Notes under the pieces: generated by a model
What the model was told of the DNA's origin: nothing
What the model saw: only the letters and a program-made list of their open reading frames with translations
The model's database searches: none
Program-made: the position numbers and the translations under genes
From: UBA11346 sp038318565
GTDB lineage: Bacteria; Planctomycetota; UBA11346
Length of the DNA: 64,000 nt
Direction of reading: 5' to 3'
Assembly: GCA_038318565.1 (NCBI GenBank)
Contig: JBBQCI010000007.1
Location: forward strand, 9,007-73,006
Shown: positions 8,192-16,643 of the stretch, in pieces
Position numbering within the stretch: the first letter of the stretch is position 1
How the letters are laid out: each line of letters opens with the position of its first letter

Positions 8192-10107
8192 ACCCCGCCG
8201 ATCAGCTACGCCTCGCGCACATCGCCGGACTCGCCGCGATCGCCGGCTGGTTATCGTGGGCGCATCCCGGCGGTTGGCTGCCGGCCACCCTGGTTGCGCT
8301 GATCGCCGCCGCTGGCGAGGTGCTGCCGCGCGGGGTCTGGCGCGAGCTGGGTTCGCCGGCGCTGACTCTGGCAGCCGCGGTCATCGCCTGGGCCCTGGGT
8401 GACGGCAGTCGCGCCACCGTGCATGCGCTGCTCGGCACCCTGGTCACCGCCCTGGTCCTGATCCCGGCCCGGCCCGGCGTGCTGCGTCTGGTCGCGCCGC
8501 TCGCGGTGATGGAGCTGGTCGTGCTCGGACTGCCTGGCAGCAGCGGTCCGCCGCCGTGGATCGCCGCCGTGGTGCTGGCTCCGCTCGCCTGCCTGGCGCT
8601 CGCCACCGACGCCTGGCTGGAAGCGCGACTCGGCGCTCGCCGCACCGGCTTGCACCACAGCCACCTGCCAGGGCGCGCGTGGCTGGCCTGGGCCCTGCTG
8701 CCAGCCCTGGCCGCCGGCAGCCTGGGTGCGCTGGCCTTCGCTCCGGCGCAATCGTTGGCGCACGCCTTGCGACCCGCGCCGGTGCGCACTGATGGCAAGG
8801 GCGGCGAAGCGGCACCGCGCACCTCGACAGGCATTAAACCGTCCGAACGCATCGGCATTGATCCCGGCGGGCCGCCCCCGCGCGACCCCAGCCCGGCAGC
8901 CCGGCTGTTCCTGCCCACAGATCCCGATCAGTTGGTCTACTTGCGGCTCGCTGCGTGCAGCCGGTTGCAGCGCGACGCAGAATCAGGCAGGCTGCGTTGG
9001 CTGCCCGCGCCCGGCGAAGTCGAACTGGACGACACGCCGCCGCCAGCTGGTGCAACGATCGCCGACCTGGTCAGTCTCGGGGGTGTCGGTGACAGCGTCT
9101 TGGCCCCCGACAACGGTGGCTGGGTCGGACTCAGCGACATGTGGGCTGACGGCGATGGGAACCGCTGGCGGCCCGAACTGGGTTCGGCCATCCGTTCGTA
9201 TCGCGTCTCGCTCGACGGTCCGCCACGCTTCGAGCCTGAAGCGGATCGCGCGCTCGCCGCAGCCATCTGCCGCGAACTCCCGCCAGCGATCGCCGAATGG
9301 CCGTGGTCGACCATCGAGGACGCGCGCTGGGCCGGACTCCCGGCGGAGCAAGCTGCCCGGGCGATCATCGCCCGGCTACACGAACGCTGCGCCTATGATC
9401 TGGACACACCGCAGGCGGTCAGCGAACCGCTCGCTACATTCATGTTCGGCAATGACCGCGATCGTCGCGGCACCTGCGAGCACTTTGCTGGCGCCTCCAC
9501 CCTGCTTCTACGCCGGGCCGGTCATCCCGCCCGCTGTGTCGCAGGCTACGCCAGCTCGGAATGGGACGGCAGCGGTATCACCTTCCGCAAACTGCACGCC
9601 CATGCCTGGGCCGAGATCCTGCTGCCCAATGGTCGCTGGCAGCGCATTGACGCGACACCGGCGGCAGCGCATACGATGATCAGTCGGCTCGATCATGGCG
9701 ACCAGCCACCGCCGCAACTGACCCAAGCGGTGCCGCTGCACGATCGCCCCCGCAGCGGTCTGTCGGCGTTTCTCATCGCCGGCGTGCTGGCTGCGATCGG
9801 CCTGGTCGCGATTGGTCGTCACCTGGTGCAGCGATGGCGGCTGCGGCGTCGCGACCTCCAGGCGGTGCATCGTCGGCGCGGTATCGAGCTGGTCGAATTG
9901 GCCCGCCGCCTGGGCGTGCGCGTCAGTCCCGCCGACAGTGCCGCCAGCATCTGTGCCGCGATCACGACCCGCACCGGCCTCGACCTGTCGCGCGAGCTGG
10001 CCGCCTACGAACGCGCCCGCTTTGGTGGCGGCCCGCCTCCGCCGCCATGGCCGACGCCAGGGCCGACGCCAGGGCCGACGCCAGGGCCGCCTCGGGCCGG
10101 CGGATGA
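8188..10107 (+). CDS. Membrane transglutaminase-like protein (TgpA-type)
   Basis: 639 residues. The N-terminal 190 residues hold about six membrane helices, followed by a long soluble domain, a transglutaminase-like core and a last membrane helix near 525-550. The Cys-His-Asp triad is visible as Cys430 (GTCEHFAG), His472 (HAHAWAEI) and Asp488 (RIDATPA). It matches the TgpA-type proteins that accompany MoxR and DUF58. The C-terminus ends in three PTPG units encoded by a perfect 12-bp tandem repeat (10051-10086). The stop overlaps the next gene's start by 4 bases (10104-10107). The natural substrate is unknown; bacterial members act in the envelope. Confidence 0.93.
   Translation: MNPADQLRLAHIAGLAAIAGWLSWAHPGGWLPATLVALIAAAGEVLPRGVWRELGSPALTLAAAVIAWALGDGSRATVHALLGTLVTALVLIPARPGVLRLVAPLAVMELVVLGLPGSSGPPPWIAAVVLAPLACLALATDAWLEARLGARRTGLHHSHLPGRAWLAWALLPALAAGSLGALAFAPAQSLAHALRPAPVRTDGKGGEAAPRTSTGIKPSERIGIDPGGPPPRDPSPAARLFLPTDPDQLVYLRLAACSRLQRDAESGRLRWLPAPGEVELDDTPPPAGATIADLVSLGGVGDSVLAPDNGGWVGLSDMWADGDGNRWRPELGSAIRSYRVSLDGPPRFEPEADRALAAAICRELPPAIAEWPWSTIEDARWAGLPAEQAARAIIARLHERCAYDLDTPQAVSEPLATFMFGNDRDRRGTCEHFAGASTLLLRRAGHPARCVAGYASSEWDGSGITFRKLHAHAWAEILLPNGRWQRIDATPAAAHTMISRLDHGDQPPPQLTQAVPLHDRPRSGLSAFLIAGVLAAIGLVAIGRHLVQRWRLRRRDLQAVHRRRGIELVELARRLGVRVSPADSAASICAAITTRTGLDLSRELAAYERARFGGGPPPPPWPTPGPTPGPTPGPPRAGG
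10051..10086 (+). repeat. 12-bp tandem repeat, three copies, coding for PTPG
   Basis: CCGACGCCAGGG is repeated three times exactly in frame, giving a PTPGPTPGPTPG tail near the end of the transglutaminase. Unit length is a multiple of three, so copy-number changes would keep the reading frame and the overlapping start of the next gene. Confidence 0.95.
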
Positions 10108-11183
10108 ATAGTTGGATCGCTGCCGCCGCTGAACTGCCACTGGCCTTCGCCCAAGTACGCGAGGATCCGTTGATCGATCTAGCCGTCGTCCGAGCCGTGG
10201 GCAGGCCGGCTCGCATCATCATGATCGGCTCGGGCGGATGCAGCTCGGCCCTGCTCGCTGCCGATCCGCAAGTTGCCAGCTTGCATCTGGTCGATCCCAA
10301 TCCAGCGCAGCTGGCGCTCTGTCGGCTGAAACTCGATCTCTTGCGAGAGACCGAGCCGGCGCAGCGGAAGTTGCTTTTGGGCCATGCCCCGATGCCGCCA
10401 GCACAGCGCGAGCGCGAACTGGCGTACCGGCTTGACCGCCTCGGCCTGTCACCAACTGCGCTTGGACCAGTCGAGCTGGTCACCAGGCTCGGTCCTGATC
10501 AGGCCGGACGCTACGAGGCGCTGTTCCAAGCGATCGCCAGTGAACTCGAACCGCATGCCGAAGCCTTGGCGGAACTGCTGCAGGACACCGACCCAGACGT
10601 GCAGAGCCGCCGGGTAGGTAGCGACAGCGCGCTCGGCCAGGCCCTGCATGCGGTCTGCCAGCGACAGTTTGACCTGTCCATCCTGGTGGCGTTGTTCGGA
10701 GCCGAGGCGACGCGCAACCCTGCCATGTCGTTCGCTCACCATTTCCACCGCCAGCTCATCCAGGTCCTCGCCACCTTGCCGGCACGCGGCAACCACTTCC
10801 TTCACCAGATGCTGCGCGCTTCGCACCCGTTTGAGGGCGGCGCCGACTGGCTGCATCTCCCGCCGCGACCGGATCTGCCGCCGGTCACCTTTAGCAATGG
10901 CCTGATGGCCGACGTGCTGCAGGCCCAGCCGGAAACCTACGACGTGGTACACCTGTCGAACATCCTCGACTGGTTATCCCCTGAAGCAGCTCAAACAACA
11001 CTGCTGGCAGCCTACCGAGCGCTGCGCAGAGATGGCCGCGTGGTGCTCCGCCAACTCAATTCGACCATCGATCCCGTTGCGATGTCGACCGGCATCCAAT
11101 GGGAGACCGCGATGGCTGAAAATCTGCATGCCATCGACCGTAGTTTCTTCTACCGTCGACTGTTGATCGGCCGCAAGGCATGA
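10104..11183 (+). CDS. BtaA-like (DUF3419) S-adenosylmethionine 3-amino-3-carboxypropyl transferase
   Basis: 359 residues. The motif MIGSGGCSSALL (residues 40-51) followed by LHLVDPNPAQL (acidic residue Asp64) is the AdoMet-binding signature of the BtaA/DUF3419 family, which transfers the 3-amino-3-carboxypropyl group of AdoMet to diacylglycerol in betaine-lipid synthesis. A second conserved region reads TFSNGLMADVL and later VVLRQLNS. BtaA normally works with the N-methyltransferase BtaB; no such gene lies here, so the product is probably not the betaine lipid DGTS. The start overlaps the transglutaminase stop by 4 bases and the stop overlaps the next gene by 4 bases. The acceptor molecule is unknown. 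Confidence 0.8.
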   Translation: MNSWIAAAAELPLAFAQVREDPLIDLAVVRAVGRPARIIMIGSGGCSSALLAADPQVASLHLVDPNPAQLALCRLKLDLLRETEPAQRKLLLGHAPMPPAQRERELAYRLDRLGLSPTALGPVELVTRLGPDQAGRYEALFQAIASELEPHAEALAELLQDTDPDVQSRRVGSDSALGQALHAVCQRQFDLSILVALFGAEATRNPAMSFAHHFHRQLIQVLATLPARGNHFLHQMLRASHPFEGGADWLHLPPRPDLPPVTFSNGLMADVLQAQPETYDVVHLSNILDWLSPEAAQTTLLAAYRALRRDGRVVLRQLNSTIDPVAMSTGIQWETAMAENLHAIDRSFFYRRLLIGRKA

Positions 11184-12121
11184 CCCTGGTCTCGATCGAT
11201 GCAGGAGTGACCGCCGACCTCTCTGCCTCGTTGGCCGACTTCGAAGCGGGATTCACCTATCCACTTGGCCCGCATCGGCGATTCCGCATCGTTCATGGTG
11301 TCGATTATTCTAGTTTCTACCGCAGTCAGGGCGAAGCCCGGGTCGTCGCGCTGACTGCTGGCGACCGCGTCACTGGCATCATCGCCGCCGCATGCCGCAC
11401 GCTCGTGCTTGGCGATGGCAGCCGCTGTACGGCACTCTATCTGGGCGACTTGAAGCTGTCGATCGAGGTTCGCGGTGGCCGCGCTTTGCTTGGTTTGATC
11501 CGCGAGATCCAGGCCTGGGCTGCTCCGCGCACCAGTCGTGGCTGGTGCGTCGTGATGGATGGCACAACGTCAGATCCAGGCAGGTACACGGGACGCTGCG
11601 GAATCCCGGCCTTCAGGCCTGTGGCCAAGCTGGCGATCCTGCGACTAGACTGCCAGGCTGGGGCCATTGATCCTGCCTGGAACGCCTCCTCACAGGAAGC
11701 CGCCGCCTGCTTCGCCGAACTGTCTGCAGGCACTATCTACGCGGATGGGGCTGATCGAACGCTGCGATCGCACATGGCTCCATGCTGGCTGCGGGATCCG
11801 CTCGGGCGCTCCTGCGGCTTGCTTGAGGACACGCTGCGGGCCAAACGCCTCTACGACGATGCCGGCGGTGAGCTACTGAGCGCCCATCTCGGCCGCTTTG
11901 CTTGGCGAGATGCCGCCGCCGCGGTCGCCTGTTTGCTCCAGGCTAGGCGACGTGCCGCGGCCTTGGGGCGAGCTTCATTGTTCTGCGCCATACCAGCAGA
12001 GCGCACGGCCGAACTGATCGCGCTTGGGCTCGGCAGCGGCCTGACCGTCGCGGGCGCGACAATCTGTGCCAGCGGCCTGCCCGACGCACAACCTTGGACC
12101 ATCGACACGGCGGATATCTGA
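11180..12121 (+). CDS. GNAT-like acyltransferase, unassigned
   Basis: 313 residues, no signal peptide or membrane helix. The region VVALTAGDRVTGIIAAACRTLVL followed by ALYLGDLKLSIEVRGGRALLGL resembles the central beta strands and CoA-binding turn of GNAT N-acyltransferases, and a second half (residues 170-300) may be a degenerate repeat of the fold. It lies between the BtaA-like and diiron-oxidase genes, with a 4-base overlap on the left and 1 base on the right, so it probably acts in the same pathway. Acylation of an amino group created by its neighbour is a reasonable guess but only inference. Confidence 0.5.
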   Translation: MTLVSIDAGVTADLSASLADFEAGFTYPLGPHRRFRIVHGVDYSSFYRSQGEARVVALTAGDRVTGIIAAACRTLVLGDGSRCTALYLGDLKLSIEVRGGRALLGLIREIQAWAAPRTSRGWCVVMDGTTSDPGRYTGRCGIPAFRPVAKLAILRLDCQAGAIDPAWNASSQEAAACFAELSAGTIYADGADRTLRSHMAPCWLRDPLGRSCGLLEDTLRAKRLYDDAGGELLSAHLGRFAWRDAAAAVACLLQARRRAAALGRASLFCAIPAERTAELIALGLGSGLTVAGATICASGLPDAQPWTIDTADI

Positions 12122-12122
12122 C

Positions 12123-12815
12123 ATGAACTTGACCAACTGCATCACCACCCGAGCCAGCGCAATTCTTGCGCAGCGATCCAGTTCTGAAAACCCCTACTTC
12201 AGCGGCTTGAGCGACGGCAGCCTGGATTTGGAGGGATTCCGCCGCACCCAGGAGCAGTTCTTTTATGCCGTGACGTTTTTCCCCAGACCGATGGCGGCCC
12301 TGATCGGACGCATCCCGCATCCGCGGCAACGACTCGACATCCTCGGCAATCTGCTGGAGGAGCATGGTCATCTCGATGAATCAGCGTTCCATCACTCCAC
12401 TTTCCAGCTCTTCCTTGAACGACTCGGCTGCGACATCACACGGCTGGACGCCGTGTCGCTGTGGCCAGAAGTCCGGGCCTTCAATAGCGTGCTGACCACC
12501 GCCTGTGTGTTCGACGAACTGGAGGTCGGTGTAGCTTGCATGGGCATCATCGAACACGCCTTCGCCGGCATTTCGGCCAGCATCGGCTCGGCCGTGGTTG
12601 CGCGTGGATGGATCTCAGCCGAACGCCTAGTGCATTACAAGCTACACGCAGAAATCGACATGCGCCACGCCGAAGAGTTCTACGCCGTCATTGCCGCAGG
12701 CTGGAACGATGCGCAGCGCCGCTATCACATCGAGCAGGGTCTGGAGCTGGGCAGCTATATTCTTGATCGCTTGTATCGCGACCTTGCCTTACGCGCCCAC
12801 GCTGGACCAGCCTGA
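12123..12815 (+). CDS. Haem-oxygenase-like diiron oxidase (HDO; TenA/PqqC/CADD superfamily)
   Basis: 230 residues, all-alpha. Metal-ligand candidates match the HDO pattern: Glu79/Glu80 and His90/His91 in LLEEHGHLDESAFHH, Glu144 in GIIEHAF, and His175, Asp179, His182 in HAEIDMRHAEEF. Members of this superfamily (UndA, SznF, BesC, CADD) use an Fe2 or Fe/Mn centre and O2 for decarboxylation, N-oxygenation or C-C cleavage. The start at 12123 is 1 base after the GNAT stop. It ends the six-gene operon and is convergent with the metal-binding protein gene (12819). Substrate unknown; the sequence alone cannot distinguish oxidase types. Confidence 0.82.
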   Translation: MNLTNCITTRASAILAQRSSSENPYFSGLSDGSLDLEGFRRTQEQFFYAVTFFPRPMAALIGRIPHPRQRLDILGNLLEEHGHLDESAFHHSTFQLFLERLGCDITRLDAVSLWPEVRAFNSVLTTACVFDELEVGVACMGIIEHAFAGISASIGSAVVARGWISAERLVHYKLHAEIDMRHAEEFYAVIAAGWNDAQRRYHIEQGLELGSYILDRLYRDLALRAHAGPA

Positions 12816-12818
12816 CAC

Positions 12819-13709
12819 TCAGCGCAGGGCGGACAGGATCGCCTGCACATTGGTCTTAAACACGCCGATGTAGGTGCCGGTCGCACCATCAAGCGGGCCA
12901 ACGCCGTCGAGGTGCAGTTCTGTGCCGACGCGGACGCCGGATTCAGCGGCAATCTGTTCGATCAGCTTGGGGTTTTTCCCGTATTCCAGGAACACACCCT
13001 TGACCCCCTGCTCGCGGATGAAGGCAACTAGCTCGGCGATCTGCTTGGCACTCGGCTGGCTATCCTCCAGCGCAGTGTTGGGCGAGCGGATGGTGAATCC
13101 GTAGTCTTTGGCGAAGTAGGCCAGCGCACCATGGTTGGTGACGATGGTACGCTGAGCCTTGGGGATGGCGGCCAGCTCGGCGGTGGCCCAGCCATCAACC
13201 CGGCGCAGTTCGTCGATCACCGCGGCAGCCCGACTGCGCAGTCCGTCGGCCCCCGCAGGGTCGGCGGCGATCAGCGCATCACGAATGTTCTCTGCATAAC
13301 GAACGCCCTGGCGGAGTGAATTGTAGGCATGGGGGTCGACCACATCGTGTTGATGATGATCGTGTCCACCGGTGCAGGCTTCGCTCATGTTCAACGGCGT
13401 GATGCCCGTCGTGGCAACCACCAGGGTGCCACTGAAGCGCGCTTCCTTGGCCAGATTCTCGAACCAGCCTTCGAACCCGAGACCGTTGATGATCACGATC
13501 TTGGCGGCAGCCAAGCGGCGGATGTCGTCCGGCACCGGCTGGTAGGCATGCGGGTCGACGCCCGGCTTGAGCAGGCACGTCACGACAAAGCGGTCGCCAC
13601 CGATGCGGGTGGCCAGATCGTGCACGATGGTGTTGCCGGTGATCACCGGGATCGGCTCGCCAGCTGCGACCAGCGCGAACAGGACCATAAGCAAAGCGGT
13701 TCGCAGCAT
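12819..13709 (-). CDS. Metal ABC transporter substrate-binding protein (ZnuA/MntC-type)
   Basis: 296 residues with a signal peptide (MLRTALLMVLFALVAAGEP). Cluster A-I binding protein for Zn or Mn. Ligand candidates are His in VDPHAYQP near 53, His in VDPHAYNS, and a Glu/Asp pair further on; a flexible His-rich loop GGHDHHQHD precedes the second site and is typical of zinc binders. It is a single-gene unit between the HDO gene (convergent) and the TPR gene. Upstream lies a bipartite motif shared with the other zinc-type operon at 50 kb. It may serve the permease/ATPase pair at 1-1370, which lacks an adjacent binding protein. Confidence 0.92.
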   Translation of the reverse strand: MLRTALLMVLFALVAAGEPIPVITGNTIVHDLATRIGGDRFVVTCLLKPGVDPHAYQPVPDDIRRLAAAKIVIINGLGFEGWFENLAKEARFSGTLVVATTGITPLNMSEACTGGHDHHQHDVVDPHAYNSLRQGVRYAENIRDALIAADPAGADGLRSRAAAVIDELRRVDGWATAELAAIPKAQRTIVTNHGALAYFAKDYGFTIRSPNTALEDSQPSAKQIAELVAFIREQGVKGVFLEYGKNPKLIEQIAAESGVRVGTELHLDGVGPLDGATGTYIGVFKTNVQAILSALR

Positions 13710-13736
13710 GTTGACTCCGGGTGCGCTGCTGGTTTA

Positions 13737-13761
13737 CTAACGATCTTTAGTTATCAATAAC
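13737..13761 (-). promoter_or_regulatory. Candidate metal-regulator operator upstream of the binding-protein gene
   Basis: On the plus strand CTAACGAT (13737-13744), a 9-base spacer and TCAATAA (13754-13760), with an overlapping inverted repeat GTTAT-CA-ATAAC (13750-13761). The same two words at identical spacing occur upstream of the zinc-type operon (50220-50243). The element is 27 bases upstream of the start codon at 13709. Control by a Zur/Fur-family repressor is inference. Confidence 0.6.
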
Positions 13762-13800
13762 AACATCGCGAAACCCTGCGCTGCTGGCGCCGACCTCGCA

Positions 13801-15030
13801 TTACTTGGCGTCAAGTCGGCTACGCAACGCCGCCGCCTGCGGATCAGTCGGATGCTGACGGAGATATTCCGTCAGCATCGTTCTTGCTTCCTGACGACGA
13901 TCCTGGCGCAGATACAGGCCAACCAGCCGCAAGGTGGCGGAAGCGGCCGCTGAGCCCGCTCCGCTGGCAGCTTGTAGATACAGCACTTCGGCACGGGGCG
14001 CAGCCCCAGCGGATTCAGCCAGCGAAGCAGCCCACACCAACACCGTCGCATCGCGTTCACCAGCGGCGATCAGCACATCCAAGGTTGTGGCAGCAGCGGA
14101 GAGATCGCCGGCCTGGACCGCCAGGCGTGCGGCCTGGACCTGTTGCGCCCGGCTGCGGGTGCTGTCCGGCATGGCCGCCAGCCAGGCGCGCGCGCGATCG
14201 ACATCGCCGCTGTCGGCGGCAGCCCGGCTGGCCAACAACACCAGTCCATCGTCGACGACGGCGGGATCGCTCATCAACAGGGTGACGGTCAGTAGTGCGG
14301 CCTGCGGCAGTCCACGATCCAACTGGACCTGGGTGAGCCGGCGACGCAGGACGCGATCGCTCGGCGCCACCGCCACCGCGGCTTCCAGAGCGGCAAGCGC
14401 CTCGTCTTCGCGCCCAGTCTGTTGCGCCGACCAGGCAAGCTGGCGCCACAGTTCGGCATCCGCCGGCGTACGGGCCAGCAGAGCAAGCACCGCTTGGCGC
14501 GCATCTTCGGCCCGCCCGGCGTGGACCAGCACGGCGAGTTCGGTGCGGCGCAGCGCCTGATCATCGGGGAAGCGCAAAATCCCGTTCTGGGCTGCCAGGG
14601 TGGCCAGGCGCCAGTCCTCGGCCCGCAGAGCGGTGCCGGCGAGGAAGGCAAGCTGGGCCGCGTCGGCGCTGGCCGGGTCGATACCGGCGGCAGCGGCACG
14701 GCTGGCGGCGACCCAGTCCTCGCGGGCAGCCGCGCACTGCGCCAGACCAAGATGCGCCTGCCGCACGGATGGATCCAGTTTGAGCGCAGCGCGCAAGTCC
14801 ACCTCGCCAGCGTCGCGCTGGTCCAGGCGGAGTCTGGCCTGTCCACGCGACAACAGCAGGAGCGGATGCGCCTCGCCAGTCCAGCCATCGATGAGGGCGA
14901 CAACCTCTGCAGGAGTCGCAGTCATCGTCTTGGTGAGCAGGTCAGCGACCGGACGCGGGATGGCACGCGGCGTCTCGGCGGTACACACCAGCGTCACCAG
15001 CATGGTCAGCGCGAGTACACGCACGATCAT
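13801..15030 (-). CDS. Secreted TPR-repeat protein
   Basis: 409 residues from the ATG at 15030, which overlaps the tonB stop by 4 bases; this start gives the signal peptide MIVRVLALTMLVTLVCTAE. The rest is a helical solenoid of tetratricopeptide repeats (for example AHLGLAQCAAAREDWVAASRAAAAGIDP type units). It is the last gene of the feoAB-TonB operon. TPR proteins also end TonB2/TtpC-type operons in other bacteria, where they help the energy-transduction complex; a similar periplasmic scaffold role is likely here. Confidence 0.85.
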   Translation of the reverse strand: MIVRVLALTMLVTLVCTAETPRAIPRPVADLLTKTMTATPAEVVALIDGWTGEAHPLLLLSRGQARLRLDQRDAGEVDLRAALKLDPSVRQAHLGLAQCAAAREDWVAASRAAAAGIDPASADAAQLAFLAGTALRAEDWRLATLAAQNGILRFPDDQALRRTELAVLVHAGRAEDARQAVLALLARTPADAELWRQLAWSAQQTGREDEALAALEAAVAVAPSDRVLRRRLTQVQLDRGLPQAALLTVTLLMSDPAVVDDGLVLLASRAAADSGDVDRARAWLAAMPDSTRSRAQQVQAARLAVQAGDLSAAATTLDVLIAAGERDATVLVWAASLAESAGAAPRAEVLYLQAASGAGSAAASATLRLVGLYLRQDRRQEARTMLTEYLRQHPTDPQAAALRSRLDAK

Positions 15031-15722
15031 TTGATGGTCCATGCGATCACCGTCTCTTGCTCGGACGCCACGGCTTGGCCGGCGAGTAGCGCTGGTCTAT
15101 AGCGCAGGCTGCGCACCAATCGTTCTGCGGCGCGCTCGAAGACGCCCGCCGGAGTCGATTCCACCACCGTGACCGCCGACACCCGGCCATCGGCCGCGAT
15201 AGCGATGCGCACCCGTGTCGTGCCGGTGACGCCACGCAGCTTGGCCGAACGCGGGTAGTACTGATCGAGGTCGAAGGCACCTTCGCGCTCAGCCGGCGTA
15301 TCGAAGGATAGCGTCCCGCTGCCCGCCCCACCGATCGACCCATCCGTTGTCGCAAAAGCAGGGAAACTCAGCGGCAATGCCAGCTCCAGGCTGGCGGCAC
15401 CCAGCGGAGGCAGCGCCAGCTCGCTGGGCGGACTAGCGGTCGGTAATTCCAAACTGGGCAGGGCTATCACCGCGAGCGGTTCCGGCTGAGCAGCGCTGAC
15501 AGGCGGAAGCGATTCAGCAGGCACGACCGGTTCGGGCGCCTGCCGATGCAGCGTGCGCACCGCCAGCACCGGTTCTGGCGCGTCATGATGCAGACTGCTG
15601 ATCTGGGCGAGGACCACCACCACGGCCAGGTTGGCGAGCACGGCGGTTCCAACTGCCGCATACCACAGACGCATCGGTTTAACCCGGCGGAAGCTGCGCG
15701 TGCGTGGCAAAGTGGGACTCAT
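15027..15722 (-). CDS. tonB: TonB-family energy transducer
   Basis: 231 residues from the ATG at 15722 (overlaps exbD by 4 bases). Residues about 18-40 form one membrane anchor (LWYAAVGTAVLANLAVVVVLA), then a Pro/Glu-rich periplasmic linker, then a C-terminal TonB domain with YYPRSAKLRGVTGTTRVRI and VVESTPAGVFERAA, the usual motif set. It carries proton-motive energy from ExbB/ExbD to outer-membrane receptors. Its place after DUF3450, TtpC-like, exbB and exbD genes identifies a TonB2-like system. No TonB-dependent receptor is recognised in the window. Confidence 0.92.
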   Translation of the reverse strand: MSPTLPRTRSFRRVKPMRLWYAAVGTAVLANLAVVVVLAQISSLHHDAPEPVLAVRTLHRQAPEPVVPAESLPPVSAAQPEPLAVIALPSLELPTASPPSELALPPLGAASLELALPLSFPAFATTDGSIGGAGSGTLSFDTPAEREGAFDLDQYYPRSAKLRGVTGTTRVRIAIAADGRVSAVTVVESTPAGVFERAAERLVRSLRYRPALLAGQAVASEQETVIAWTIK

Positions 15723-16132
15723 GGCTGCCTCGTCGTCGCCGCGACGTCGACCGAAGTCGCTCCGGCAGCGCTGCACGCATCCATCACTGCCAGCAGCAGG
15801 CCGGTAGGAACTTCGCGATCGGGAATGACCACCGCCTTGGCGGTGTTGCCGGCATCGAGTGCCGCCCGCACGGCATCGCGCACCCCGGCCAAATCGACGA
15901 CCTGCGGCCCGACCTGGATCGCACCGCTCTTGACGATTGCGACCGGCACGAAGCGGCCACTTACTGGCTGGGCCGCAGCACTGGCTGGACGAGCAATGCT
16001 GACCGCCGTCTCCTGAGTGAACGAAGTGCTGATCACGTAGAAAATAAGCAAGAAGAACACCACGTCGATCAACGGGATGACGTTGAGATCGACCGGACGC
16101 TGCTCGGCCCGACGACGATGTAAAAACCGCAT
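15719..16132 (-). CDS. exbD: ExbD/TolR-family biopolymer transport protein
   Basis: 137 residues. A short cytoplasmic N-terminus (RRRAEQRPVDLNVIPL) leads into a single membrane helix with the conserved proton-carrying Asp in PLIDVVFFLLIFYV, followed by a small periplasmic domain. Forms the proton channel with ExbB. 1 base separates it from exbB upstream and it overlaps tonB by 4 bases. Confidence 0.94.
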   Translation of the reverse strand: MRFLHRRRAEQRPVDLNVIPLIDVVFFLLIFYVISTSFTQETAVSIARPASAAAQPVSGRFVPVAIVKSGAIQVGPQVVDLAGVRDAVRAALDAGNTAKAVVIPDREVPTGLLLAVMDACSAAGATSVDVAATTRQP

Positions 16133-16133
16133 G

Positions 16134-16643
16134 TTAGACCTGCGCCTGGCGTAACACGAGGTCGCGGTGTTCGATCAGCACCTCGGCACGGCGCGACAGC
16201 AGCCACGCCCACAACACGGCGGGGATCGCCAGGGCCATGCCGTACTGCGTTGCCGTCAGGGCAAGACCGATGCCGGCGCTGGCGTGCTGCGCCACGGTGC
16301 CGTGACTGGCAGCGAGCTCGCCGAACGTGCCGACCATGCCAGTAACCGTGCCATAAAGTCCGAGCAGCGGCAGGCTTGCGGTCAGGGCACGGATCAGGCT
16401 GAATCCACGGGTCAGCTGTTCGGCTTCGTTGGCCGCGATGTAGCGGGCCGCCCACGCCCGCCAACCCGGGTCTTCATCGCGACGGACCATGGCCAGCATC
16501 TCGTCGGCGCGCACCGACCGGCGAGCACCCCAGAGCACCAGGCTGCGCTCGACGAGGATGGCATAGAGGACGACAGCGACGAGGAACATGACCGGCATCA
16601 GCGTTTCGCCGCCGCGCCACCAAGCCAAGGTCTCGGCGATCAT
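16134..16643 (-). CDS. exbB: ExbB-like MotA/TolQ/ExbB proton channel protein
   Basis: 169 residues from the ATG at 16643, which overlaps the upstream TtpC-like gene by 4 bases. Three membrane helices; the conserved channel region reads SLPLLGLYGTVTGMVGTF followed by GIGLALTATQYGMALAIPAV. Short compared with ExbB of E. coli but normal for the ExbB2 subunits of TonB2 systems. Works with ExbD and the longer TtpC-like homologue next door. Confidence 0.93.
   Translation of the reverse strand: MIAETLAWWRGGETLMPVMFLVAVVLYAILVERSLVLWGARRSVRADEMLAMVRRDEDPGWRAWAARYIAANEAEQLTRGFSLIRALTASLPLLGLYGTVTGMVGTFGELAASHGTVAQHASAGIGLALTATQYGMALAIPAVLWAWLLSRRAEVLIEHRDLVLRQAQV

Noticed and set aside
10051..10086. 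CRISPR-like repeats
   Set aside because: Contiguous 12-bp units without spacers and in frame; a simple tandem repeat.
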